Assembly (NCBI GenBank): GCA_907165135.1
Contig: OU015567.1
Coordinates: forward strand, 8,561,001-8,625,000
Direction of reading: 5' to 3'
Length of the DNA: 64,000 bases
DNA from: Oikopleura dioica
Taxonomy: Eukaryota > Chordata > Appendicularia > Copelata > Oikopleuridae
Shown here piece by piece: positions 12,437-23,000 of this stretch (within the stretch, counting starts at the first letter, position 1; every line of letters starts with the position of its first letter). The notes under the pieces are model-generated. The model had not been told where the DNA came from. It made no database searches and saw only the letters and a list, made by a program, of their open reading frames with translations. The translations under genes and the position numbers were made by a program.

Positions 12437-12841
12437 TTTTCCGGATTTCTGAATTTCTGAGTACGGAATGAAGAAATGTTACTTTTTCATTGTTTACATT
12501 TAATTTTATTCAGACAAATAGCTTTAGGTACACCTGAACCTTCGGATATCATAGAATTATAGAAGTTTTAAAGTTTCATTTTATCCTTTTTTTTATAAAT
12601 ATACGTCGAAATGACAGTATAAATGTTGATAACAATGACAGTTCACTCAGTTTGAACACATTTGCCTATTATTTATTTCCGTTTTTGAGTTTTCTCTCCT
12701 TTTTATAATTTCGCCCTCATTTCGCCTTTCTGAGAGAATCACTATCTCAGCGCCACATCATTTTAAACTCGCGCGCTGATTGGTCGCTTGCGCTGAGCTT
12801 TTCCTCTATTTTTTCCTTTTTGATCGAGAAATATCAAGATA
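12437..12841. other. Divergent intergenic region
   Basis: About 400 bp between the divergent SENP (minus) and Tat-SF1-like (plus) starts. It is AT-rich on the SENP side and more GC-rich near 12740-12800 (contains GCGCGCTGATTGGTC, which includes an inverted CCAAT box, ATTGG). It is probably a shared promoter. No open frame. Confidence 0.45.
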
Positions 12842-13328
12842 ATGGCGATTCCAACAGAAGACGAATACGCCGATTTCCAGCGTCAAATCGAGCTCCAGAA
12901 CGAAAAACCAGAACTGGCCCAAGTCTGGGTCCAATAGAAAATACTGTAGGAGCTACAGTAACTGTAGGTTGCTTGAAAAGTGAGAATGTTTGATTTGACC
13001 CGAAATTAGGAGAAAAGATCAAAGAAAAACGCGACGAAGACGGGACGGTTTACCAATGGGACGAAGTCCAAAAGCCTGGTTTCCAAAAGTCACTCAAGAC
13101 TTTCTAGCGCAGTACCAAGCTACTTATGGCACGATGCGAGAGCCGATTCAAGCGCCAGACGGGACAAAGTACAGTTGGGACGACGAGAAGAAAAACTACT
13201 TTGACGAAAAAGGCAATCAGCTGCCAGAAAATGGCTTTGATCATGAAGGAGTAAAGTATACGTATGACATTGAAAACTTGAGATGGCTGGCTGATGGAAA
13301 ACCACTAGGAAAGGGAAGACAGATTTAA
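12842..13328 (+). pseudogene. Tat-SF1-like N-terminal piece, frame-broken
   Basis: MAIPTEDEYADFQRQIELQN begins at 12842, followed after a probable intron (acceptor near 13009) by EDGTVYQWDEVQK, then, in another frame, AWFPKVTQDFLAQYQATYG. Human Tat-SF1 has the same order (YEWDxxKKAWFPKITEDFIATYQANYG) at its N-terminus. The two frames would join if the A4 run at about 13073 were A5. A second, WW/OCRE-like unit follows (TKYSWDDEKKNYFDEKG), then a stop at 13328. The intron phase also fails with plain GT-AG borders. It may be the true first part of the HTATSF1 gene just downstream, with sequence errors, or a decayed partial copy. I favour one damaged or misread locus but cannot prove it. Confidence 0.55.
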
Positions 13329-13689
13329 GGGAATCAGCCAATCAGAAATCAATTCTCATTGATCGAGCCAATCAGAAATTCCCATTTGCCCACTAATCGT
13401 TCCCTTTTTTCTAGAGCCAAGCATTCTAACCATAAACGTCGTTTACTAAACTTCATTTATGATTTCTAATCAGATTAATTGAATTTGACTATTGTTGACT
13501 CCATTCCACTCCGTGAATGTAAATCGCTTGTGAAATAATCTATTAAATTTTTTCCGTGGCAAAGTCCACATCTCTCCAACTATCCTTTAAAATCTCGGTT
13601 TAAAAATTCTCTATCCGTCAATTAATCTGATTCAAAGCAAGACCCTGCTTCATAATTTCACCGGGGCCACTATTGTTAATAGTCTTTTG
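13329..13689. other. Gap between the two Tat-SF1 pieces
   Basis: About 360 bp, AT-rich, no open frame. CCAATCAGAAAT occurs twice within 40 bp (near 13336 and 13364), preceded by a GATCGAG spacer. If the two Tat-SF1 pieces are one gene, this is an intron or a missed exon region. No GT donor lies close after the first piece. Confidence 0.35.
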
Positions 13690-14887
13690 ATGATGTCGTC
13701 GTTTATGTCTCCCAAATCAGAATCAAACGGACAGGCATCAACTTTCACAGACGAAAACGGGCAAGTCTTCTTCTGGAACGAAATGAAAAAGCTCTGGGTA
13801 ACTGAAGCTGGCATGTCTTACGATCCAGTGACGCAAATCTATACTGATCTTGAAAGTGGGAAAGTCTACGATCCTCAAAAGATGGAATGGGTGCACCCCA
13901 AGAAGCCAAAAGCGCCAAAGGTCGAAAAAGAAGGCTTGATAAAAACATCGACAAAACGCAAAAAGGCGGAATGGTTTGATGCCGAGGAAACGCAAATTAG
14001 CGCAGTTTATGTTTCAAATTTGCCGAAAACGATCACAATAGAGAAGTTTATTAATTTGATGAAAAAGTGCGGCTTGCTGAAACAATGCGAAAAAACGGAA
14101 AAGCCAAAAGTAAAATTATACACGGACGAAAATGGCAAATTCAAGGGCGACGGATTGGCACATTATTTGGCACCAGAATCGGTCGATTTGGCGCTGCAGA
14201 TTTTGGACGAAGAAGAGTTTGAAGGAAGCAAGATCAAGGTCGAACTAGCGAAGTTTGAGATGAAAGGCAAGTTTGACAAGACGAAGAAGAAAAAAGGAAT
14301 GAATAAGAAAGAAAAAATCGCGGCCAAAAAGTCGAAAAACAAGCTTCTCGGCTGGGGAGGAATGGGTCTCACTTCAGGAGCCGAAGATGTCAAGTCTAAA
14401 AGAGCAAGATATGAAAAGGTAGAGTTTATAAGTGATGTGGATTGCTTATGTTAGTTTTTAAGGTCGTGGTGTTCTCAAATTGCTTCACAGTTGAAGAAGT
14501 GGCGCGGGATCCAACGATCATTCTAAAAGTTCAAGATGAGCTCAGAACTGCTTGTAGTGGCTTTGGCAATCCAAAGGTAAGACCGTTTTGTCAGGATATC
14601 CAGGCTATATCACCCTCCTTTTGTCCCCCTTTTTCATTTCTTTCTAGAAAGTAAACATGTTCGATGGTCACCCAAACGGCGTCTGCTCAGTCGCCTTCAA
14701 CTCTGCCGAAGATGCCGATCGCGCCATCGACGGCCTCGACAAACGACTCTTCCGAGGAAGAACTCTTCAAGTGAAGCGCTGGGATGGCGTCACAGACTAT
14801 CGCATCGAAGAAACTCAAGCGGAAATTGAAAATCGCGATTCTGCCTGGAAAGAGTGGCTCGAAGACGACGACGAAAATGACGATTAA
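13690..14887 (+). CDS. HTATSF1: Tat-SF1 homologue (U2 snRNP-associated RRM protein)
   Basis: Homologue of HTATSF1/yeast Cus2, which in the family binds SF3B1 and assists U2 snRNP assembly. It starts at ATG 13690 (MMSSFMSPKSE); an internal acceptor (CCAAATCAG) at about 13719 could instead join an upstream exon. A repeated aromatic unit (GQVFFWNEMKKLW) precedes RRM1 (AVYVSNLPKTITIEKFINLM, GLAHYLAPESVDLALQILDE) and the linker KFDKTKKKKGMNKKEK. The last RRM is of UHM type (DELRTACSGFGNPKKVNMF, then GRTLQVKRWDG). The tail is acidic (EWLEDDDENDD). Two short introns (14419-14462 and 14578-14647) are GT-AG. The human acidic tail is much longer. The neighbouring SF3B4 is another U2-related factor. Confidence 0.88.
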
Positions 14888-14997
14888 ATTTAATCAAACA
14901 ATTTAAACGCTGCGTTTTTACTTGTTGCTGATCACTAGCCAACTGTTCCAATATTTTCCAAATTTGAATACGATATAAAAAAGAAAGAAATTCTTGC

Positions 14998-15126
14998 ACT
15001 TGAGCCCAGTTCTGGGATCGGGAGCCTGTGTTCAAACCTGAGTCAGGGTCATGAAAGAGATTTTCATTTAAACCATCTTTCAAGACCCTGACTCAGGGTT
15101 CTACACAGGTAACCGAGCCCAGAGTT
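14998..15126. mobile_element. Miniature inverted-repeat element (family A, copy 1)
   Basis: About 130 bp folding back on itself. Outer ends read GAGCCCAG...CTCTGGGCTC in inverted form. The inner arms CCTGAGTCAGGGTCATGAAAG and its mirror (CTTTCAAGACCCTGACTCAGG) pair almost perfectly around a loop at 15061-15077. It lies in the gap between HTATSF1 and EFHD. A related copy sits in the EFHD intron. The sequence around it (14888-15488) has no coding signal. Confidence 0.7.
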
Positions 15127-15488
15127 ATACTGAAGTTTGAATCGTTTGTTTTTTGGCTGATTGATTCTGAACTATGTTCAATCAACAAGAAAAACAATGA
15201 ATAGATAGTGCCTCAAATCAACTGTAGACTAGAGATCCGCTCAGCTTTTTTTTGCTACCTAGCCGGCTTATTTATTAAGAGGGAGTGAGCATTCTTGTTA
15301 GAAAACACGGCAGGATTTGGGAGGAGCTTTGTCATGAGAAAGAAACGCTAATTACGGGCTCTGGGCCAAAGGCGTAATCAGCTTTTCTATCTCAAAAACG
15401 TCTTTCACAAGGCCGGTGGTATTTTTCATTTTTTTTTGAGAAAGAGAGAGATACATTCCGTTATTTTTATTTTTCCTTCTTCGCTAGA

Positions 15489-16508
15489 ATGTCAAACGAA
15501 CTGGCTGCGAAGCTGGCGAGACGATGTCAGCTAAATGAAGACAAGTCTGGGGAGAAGGACTTGGGCGCAAAGCTCAGCTGCAATTACAGAAGTGTTTACG
15601 CAGGTAAATCGATGGAGAGGGGAATCGTTTTTTAATGGTGATTTTTTAGAATTCAAAGAGTTTCCACTAAAGAAGATCAGAAGCCTTGAATCGAAGTTCA
15701 AGGAGCGGATAATACATTTATAATTTACACCAGTTTCCTCAGAGGCTGCTCTCGCTCGGAAACCTGTGTAAAACGCCTTAGTAAGTATTTTAATCAGGCT
15801 TTATTAAATGGCCGAGTGCCCTTTGCAACCCCTGTTGGTTTTAAAGCACTTCTCAGGATTTCTACACAGGTTGCCGGGTCGAGCTCAGAGTTTCATTATC
15901 ATATCAAAATTGAAACATGTAGTTATCGCTGAATTTGAGCAATTTGACCAAGACAAAGACAACGCGCTGAATATTGAAGAGCTGAAAAAGCTGATGGAGG
16001 GCCTTGGCGAGCCGCAAACTCACAGGGCCGTGAAGGACATGATCGCTCTTGTTGATGACGACAAAGACGGCAAAATCAGCTTCAGGGAGTTTTTGATGAT
16101 CTTCAGGGAAGGGGGTCATCCTAGCAAATCCTACCTTGACTATTGACTTTTGATGACTCTCGCGATAAAGAAAACAGGAGGAAGGAGAACTTGAAAATGA
16201 CTCAGGCCTGGACAAACTTGCAAAGCTCGCTGAAATTGACGTATCGTCTTCTGTACGTTTTTATTTCCAAAACTCAGAGTTCAAATGAGAGATTTTAGGG
16301 CGTCAGTGGAGCCAAGAACTTCTTCCAGGCAAAAGTGGCCGCGTTTGAACAAGAATCGAAAATCACAGATGAAATTCGTCAAGAATTAGAGGTAGGTTTC
16401 CACTTTTTCTGTTCCGTTTTTCATTCTTTTTAGGCGAAAAAGCAAGAAGCAGAAAACGCCCGTCTCAGACGCGAAGAATTCAAAAGAAAACAAAAGCTCT
16501 TCGGCTAA
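15489..16508 (+). CDS. Swiprosin / EF-hand domain protein (EFHD1/2-like)
   Basis: Calcium-binding actin-associated adaptor. MSNELAAKLARRCQ matches the family start; the codon follows an acceptor-like CTTCGCTAG. EFKEFPLKKIRSLESKFK precedes EF-hand 1 (FDQDKDNALNIEELKKLM). GLGEPQTHRAVKDMI and EF-hand 2 (VDDDKDGKISFREFLMIFR) follow. Then come the conserved KLAKLAEIDVSS and GVSGAKNFFQAKV, and a Lys/Glu coiled-coil end (EFKRKQKLFG). The exon carrying EF-hand 2 and the next need a splice near 16110-16180. The junction between LESKFK and QFDQDKDN spans a miniature element and lacks GT-AG borders in the correct frame (see findings). EFHD1 and EFHD2 cannot be separated. Confidence 0.85.
15741..15890. 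mobile_element. Miniature inverted-repeat element (family A, copy 2) inside the EFHD intron
   Basis: About 150 bp. The left end holds CTCTCGCTCGGAAACCTGTG; the right end, read on the other strand, is CTCTGAGCTCGACCCGG followed by CAACCTGTGTAGAAATCC. Both resemble the ends of the 15.0-kb copy, sharing CCTGTGT and GCTCG. It fills most of the second EFHD intron. Confidence 0.6.
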
Positions 16509-16794
16509 CGAATTTCACAAAATTGAAGAAAATCCGAACTTTTCAACCTTTCACGTACTGTAAGAAAGTAACGCTCACTTTACCTGTTACAGTATTTCAT
16601 GACTTTATACATATATACCTACTTCTTTGCTCGTATCTTCGTTATTTTCTGTTGCGGGTGGACAATTTCAGCAATTTTATTAAAAGAAAATGTGTTTATA
16701 TAAGAAAAAATAAGCAAAAACTGCCTTATCCATCATTTACTATCCGTTTCTACTAGTAGTGCCCAATGAAAAAAACTATCGCAATACTACCTAT

Positions 16795-16934
16795 TTAACC
16801 CGTTAACAGGGTGGTCGATTTCGCCTACGCTTTTGCCTGTCGGTGATTGAGTGAAATCAAGGATCCGAGGTTGTGATTGGCTACCCATTTCCACGCGTGC
16901 AGGTCAAACCTGCACGCCCTTGTTAACGGGTTAA
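16795..16934. mobile_element. TTAA-flanked miniature inverted-repeat element (family B)
   Basis: 140 bp with perfect 14-bp ends, TTAACCCGTTAACA at 16795-16808 and its complement at 16921-16934. If the outer TTAA is the target duplication, the ends begin CCC, as in piggyBac-type elements. An internal hairpin GTGCAGGT-caa-ACCTGCAC lies near the right end. It sits between EFHD and CHMP3. Just upstream, near 16556-16594, TACTGTAA and TTACAGTA form a second weak inverted pair. Otherwise 16509-17060 is non-coding. Confidence 0.7.
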
Positions 16935-17060
16935 CCATTCGCTTCCAAAAAACAACAATCTTGAGTTTCCCTGACCGTTTATATTCGTTCAACAAACAAA
17001 AAACGACCTCTATTTTATAACTTTAAATCCTAGAGTCAAAAATTGACCATCATCTTTATC

Positions 17061-20000
17061 ATGGGACTCTTTGGTTCAACAAAAGTAGACCCAAAAAAGA
17101 TGGTGAACGAAATGTCCTCCGGGCTGAGAAAAGAAATGAGAGCGATCGATCGGCAGATTCTTCAAATTGAGCGCGAGCAGCAAAAAACTAAGGCAGAAAT
17201 TAAAAAGCACGCCAAGAAAAACGACATTGATGTGTGCAAAATTCTGGCCAAGGAATTGGTCAACTCACAAAAGGCCGTTTCAAGACTGCATGCTTCGAAG
17301 GCTCAAATAAACTCGGTTATGGTAAGAACTCACTGTTTTTTGGCTTCACGATTTTGATTTGCTTTCAAGATGAATATGCGAACGCAAGCAGCAACAATCC
17401 GAATGACCGGCGCGGTCGAAAAATCCACGCAAGTGATGCAATCAATGAGCAGACTCGTAAAACTGCCAGAGCTTCAAAAGACAATGACGGCGATGAGCAA
17501 GGAAATGATGAAGATGGGCATCATTGACGAACTGATGGACGACGCGATGGAGTCTCTTGATCCTGATGACATGGAGGAAGAAGTTGATGCTCAGGTAGAC
17601 GAGCGATGCTTAGGGTTTTTCACGGGAGCGCGCGGGGCTCGGAACGCCTTCTGACCGCGATTGCCGTTATCACTTTTTCTTATAGGTTTTATATGAAAAT
17701 TAAGGACAAGACTAAATCGAGGATGAGGATTAATAATATGTTATCAAATTTTAAGTTTTCTCTGAAAAAAGGCGAAAAATGGAAATTTTAGTGAAAAATC
17801 TTCACTTTAACACTGAACACACTCAGACACAGTCTCGATTTTTGAATATGATCAATCTCAAGCATAAAGAATTCACCTCTTAAATTTTTGGATAGCCGAA
17901 AATAGCCGGTCATCAAGAAATCCGCATTTAACTAGAACTTTTTGGCATTGCACGCGCGCTGGAGTCGCGCACGGGGTCAGCGCCTGGCCTGAAAACGCGT
18001 ATATTTACTCACTCCCCCGGAGAGCAGTCCGAACCTTTCTGTAGAAGGTGACGAAATAAAGTGGTTCGATGCAATAATTGGGGGATTTCCGATTTAGACA
18101 TGATAATTTCAGTGCAAATAATGCGGTTAACCCTCGAAAATGCCGAAAAAAGCTAATTGTCAATTAGTTTCTGAACATGGGTTTGCAGAAATGTCAAAGA
18201 TTCACAAAAAAAAAGAACATATTCCTTCGGCAGAAGGAATCCGAACTTTTCCAGAGATTTTACAAAGAAGTCAAAGCAGACTATTCTTATTTTTTTTTCT
18301 AGAGAAATCAGAGCCGAATTACCTTGTTATGTTAGACGATGCTGTATAATAATATCTGCTATTTAACAAAAATAACCATCAGTTTCGGGTTCACCATGTT
18401 CAAAAACCTATAGAAAACTATTTTGGGAAATTTTCACTGAAAAATCTCCCTTGCACCAAGTGCGCCAAGACAGCGCGCGCTGCACCACCAAAACCTCGAC
18501 CGGCGGCTCTGATTTTTGTATTTTTGGAATCAGCGGCAGGGCTGTTGATTTCGAGTCCTTCAAAATTACCCGCAATTTTTCTCCGGGTAACCCGCAGATT
18601 TTTCAACGGGTTACTCGCGCGGAGAGTCTTTTCGCGGGCTACCCGCCATACGATTTTTCTCCTTGCCGCCGAGTAGCTCGCGATAATCCGCTACCCTTTT
18701 ACCCGTTTCTACTCGCGCGGCGGGTTACTCGAAATTACCCGTACCCCTTTTTTCCTCACGCTAAGCGACAAACTGCAATCCATTTTCAAATTTCAAATTC
18801 AAAATTTTCGAAAATTTTTTACTGATTTTTTACCGTTCTTAAAAAAAATAAAATAAAAAGACAATTTATTTGCGAATAAATTTATAAGTAAATTTGGCAG
18901 TGTAAATTCGCCAGTGGAAAAATTGACTCTTTTTGCACTTGATCTGGAGTAGGGTCGGACACAAAAAAATTTTTTGAAAGCCGCAAAAGGGAAATATATA
19001 TGTATCGAAAGAGCAGAAGCTGGCGATTCAAATGATATATGTCTCGATGCCGTGAGAGTTGGGAATATTTTTTAAATAATTTTTAAAGTTTCAAAAAAAA
19101 ACGTGATAATTATACGGGATTCAAGAATTTCAACTTTTGTTCTAGGCGTGCTATGATTACGATCGATAGCTTTTCTTGAAGCTCAGTAATCACTGAATTC
19201 ATCGAGGTGATATTTTTGGAACCAGCTGGTCATTCTGGTGGTTCGTCGCGGTTCAAACCTTTGGATGGATTGAGATCCGGCAATATGTATATCAAAATGC
19301 ATATTTTTTGATAAGAAGAAGTTCCAACAGATTTTCAAACAAAACCACTTCGTTGACCGACCGGTTCACAGCGGTTCAAAACGGTTCACGCTCCGAGTAC
19401 TCACAAAATATTGAAATATGTATATCAAAATGCTTCTCTACTAAAAAGGAGTTCTTCAAACTGATTTTCGAACAGAACCACTTGGCTAACCGCCCGGTTC
19501 ACAGTGGTTCAAAGCGGTTCACGGCCTGAATACTCACAAAATATTGAAATATGTATATCAAAATGCCTATCTACTCAAGAGGACTCTTTAAAACTTACTT
19601 TCGAACAGAACCACTTGGCTTACCGCCCGGTTCACAGCGGTTCACGGTCTGAATATTCACAGAATATTGAAAGATGTATATGAAAATGCTATTCTACTCA
19701 AGAGGAGTCTTTTAAACTGATTAACGAGCCAAACCACTTGGCTAACCGCCCGGTTCAGAGCGGTTAAGAGTGGTTCACGCTCTAAGTATTCACAAAATGC
19801 TGAAATATAAATATCAAAATGTATCTCTAGCTTTAGAAGTCATTTTAACAGATATTCGAACCAAACTACTTGGCTAAATGACTGGTTCGTCGTGGTTCAA
19901 GACAGTTCATCTTCTATTTACAGTCCCATTCATAAAATTGAGTCTGCGACGGGGCGAAGCCGATCCGAAGGAGAGGCCAGTCTCGTTTATTCAATTGAGT

Positions 20001-23000
20001 CGGTGGCGGGGCGAAGCCGACCCGAAGGGGAAGCCAGTCTCGTTTATTCAATTGAGTCCGTGACGGGGCGAAGCCGACCCGAACGGGAGGCCAGTCTCGT
20101 TTATTCAATTGAGTCAGTGACGAGGCGAAGCCGACCCGAAGGGGAGGTCAGTCTCGTTTATTCAATTGACTCAGTGACGAGGCGAAGCCGACCCGAAGGG
20201 GAGGCCAGTCTCGTTTATTCAATTGAGTCTGTGACGGGGCGAAGCCGACCGGAAGGGAGGCCAGTCTCGTTTATTCAATTCAGTTTGCGACGGGGCGAAG
20301 CCGACCCGAAGGGGAAGCCAGTCTTGTTTATTCGATTGAGTCTGCGACGGGGCGAAGCCGACTCGAAGGGGAGGCCAGTCTCGTTTATTCAATTGAGTCA
20401 GTGACGGGGCGAAGCCGACCCGAAGGGGAGGCCAGTCTCGTTTATTCGAATGAGTTTGCGACGGGGCGAAGCCGATCCGAAGGGGAGGCCAGTCTCGTTT
20501 ATTCGCAGACTTAATTGAATAAACTGGACTGGCCATTCGGATCGACCTGGCCCCGTCCCAGACTGAATTGAATAAACGGAACCGGCCTCCCTAGGGGCGG
20601 CTTGGCCCCGTCGCAAACTCAATTGAATAAACGGAACCGGCCTCCCTAGGGGCGGCTTGGCCCCGTCGCAAACTCAATTGAATAAACGAGACTGGCCTCC
20701 CTTCGGGTCGGCTTCGCCCCGTCGCAAACTGAATTGAATGAACGAGACTGGCCTCCCTTTGGGTCGGCTTCGCCCTGTCACAGACTCAATTGAATAAACG
20801 AGACTGGCCTCCCCTTCGGGTCGGCTTCGCCCCGCCACAGACTCAATTGAATAAACGAGACTGGCCTCCCCTTCGAGTCGGCTTCGTCCCGTCGCAGACT
20901 CAATTAAATAAACGAGACTTTCCTTCCCTACGGGTTAGGGTTATATTTCAGCATTTTGTTGATACTAAGAGCGTGAACCGCTTTGAACCACTGTGAACCG
21001 GGCGGTTAGCCAAGTGATCGAAAATCAGTTTGAAAGACTCTTTTTAGTAGAGAAGCATTTTGATATACATATTTCAATATTTTGTGAATACTCGAGCGTG
21101 AACCGTTCGGAACCGCTGTGAACCGGTCGGTCAACGGAGTGGTTTTGTTTGAAAATCTGTTGGAACTACTTCTTATCAAAAAATATGCATTTTGATATAC
21201 ATATTGCCGGATCTCAATCCATCCAAAGGTTTGGACCGCGACGAACCACCAGAATGACCAGCTGGTTCAAAAAATATCACCTCGATGAATTCAGTGATTA
21301 CTTAGTAGGGTTGGCCAAAAAAAGGGATGGTCCTTTGATTTCCTTAAAACTTTCCTTGATTGTATATTTGGGTCTATAAAATAATATTTTTCAAAAAATT
21401 TGGAAAAAAAATTTTCGGGTACCCATTTTTGGAGGCTTGAAAGTAGCCGAAAAGTGGTTTTTTCTCAATAACTTTTTTCTAGTACCACTTTTCAGAAGTT
21501 TTTCTTTTAGATTTAGATAGAGCTCATCAAGGCGGTCTTTTTGAGCCGTCGGATGAGTCTCTAGCGGTATCGGAAGACACTTTTTTTTTCGTGGAAGGTG
21601 TGAGGAAGAGGGCTAAAATTATAAAAATTTTGTTTTTTATAGTTTTTTAGTGTATTATCAATTTAATCCGCTTTTACAATTTGAAAAACGTTTCGATGCC
21701 CTAAAACATCACCCATGAACCAAGGGGGCCCGGGTTCGAATCCCAGTGAGACCATTTTTTTTTGAACACGCTAATTTTTTCGAGATCAATTATTGGAGTT
21801 TATTGAAGTGTTCAACGGTTTGATTGAACAGTTCTTTCAATGATCTTTTCTTTTTCAACTTTGATTGAATGATTTCTTTGTCCTCTGCAGAAAGCTGTTT
21901 GTTGATATAGCCCAGAACATGACCTCGAAACTGATGAAGTGAAACTTTCACTGGGTAGTTTGGCTGCACAAGCTGTGTGAATGTTTTCAAGCACTGTTTA
22001 TCGTCAGCCTAAAGGAAAAATAATGCATCAGATCGAACTACTATTCAACCTCGTTGATGGGAGACGGCCAAAGCTTATGTTCTGCGATAACGGCTTCAAA
22101 AACTGCCACTTGTGTTCGATTTTTTTTCGCCTTCTTCAATATCGGACAGCATTCTCGCAATAGAATCATTATGGTCGGATCTTCTTCTCTCCGTGATAGA
22201 AGCTTCTTTGGAAGAGGCATTGGCCATGAACTGGCCGAGTTTCTGCTCGAAGTCAGTCTGTCGTCGCCAAAAAGAGAAGGTCATATTGAAGCGACTCATC
22301 ACTGCTTGTTGGAACTTGAACGTGTCCATATTATACTTCGAGGAGAATGAGTCTTTAGCTGATCCGAAGCTTCTCTCGCAGTCCTTATTTAAAGTTATGT
22401 ATTTTGTTGTATGCGGACAAATATAAACCTGATTTGTGAATGATATTTCTTTTGCGAATGGAAAGCTGCATTCATTCACGAAATCGCCGAACCGTTTCTC
22501 AACAGCGTGAAGACGCATTTTGATGCACTCGTCGAGGAACTTGGAGTTCGATGTATCTCCAGAGATTTCCAATACAACATCTTCGAATCCAAGTTCCCAA
22601 GAGGAACTGTCGATTTCTTTCGCCCTTTTCAAAAGGAATAAAGCAGGAGAAGAAGATGAGAGAACATCTTTAAGAACTTGCTTGAAATGCTCCTCAAGAG
22701 ACAGATATTGTTCTGAGTTCATCAGGCCGGACACTTTTGACCAGTAAGGACTCACGATGACGGAATAAACCATCGCCGAGCTGGCGAATTCAATGATCGT
22801 CTGCGCTTTATTGTCTTCCATAACCTTCGCATCGTCAGTGAGAGCGAGCTCGAACCGGATGAAATCGACAATATCGCTGTAGTTTGTTGCGATTCGCTGG
22901 AGATTTCTGGTAAGATTACCAAAACTAAGAAAAATGAATATAACTGTTTTCATCAAGATAAATATACCGAACATGACTTTGCATTTCAAGCGGCTTTGTC

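Noticed and set aside
19878-20536. Long open frames on both strands with 19-residue periodic sequence
   Set aside because: They arise from a 57-bp (19-codon) tandem repeat that stays open in several frames; no start context, splice signals or family resemblance.
19938-20940. Regular repeats resembling a CRISPR array
   Set aside because: Units are contiguous 57-bp tandem repeats without unique spacers, reversed in the second half, in an animal intron.
20928-20945. Telomere-like GGGTTAGGGTTA
   Set aside because: Only one and a half units, repeated only because the whole foldback unit is repeated.
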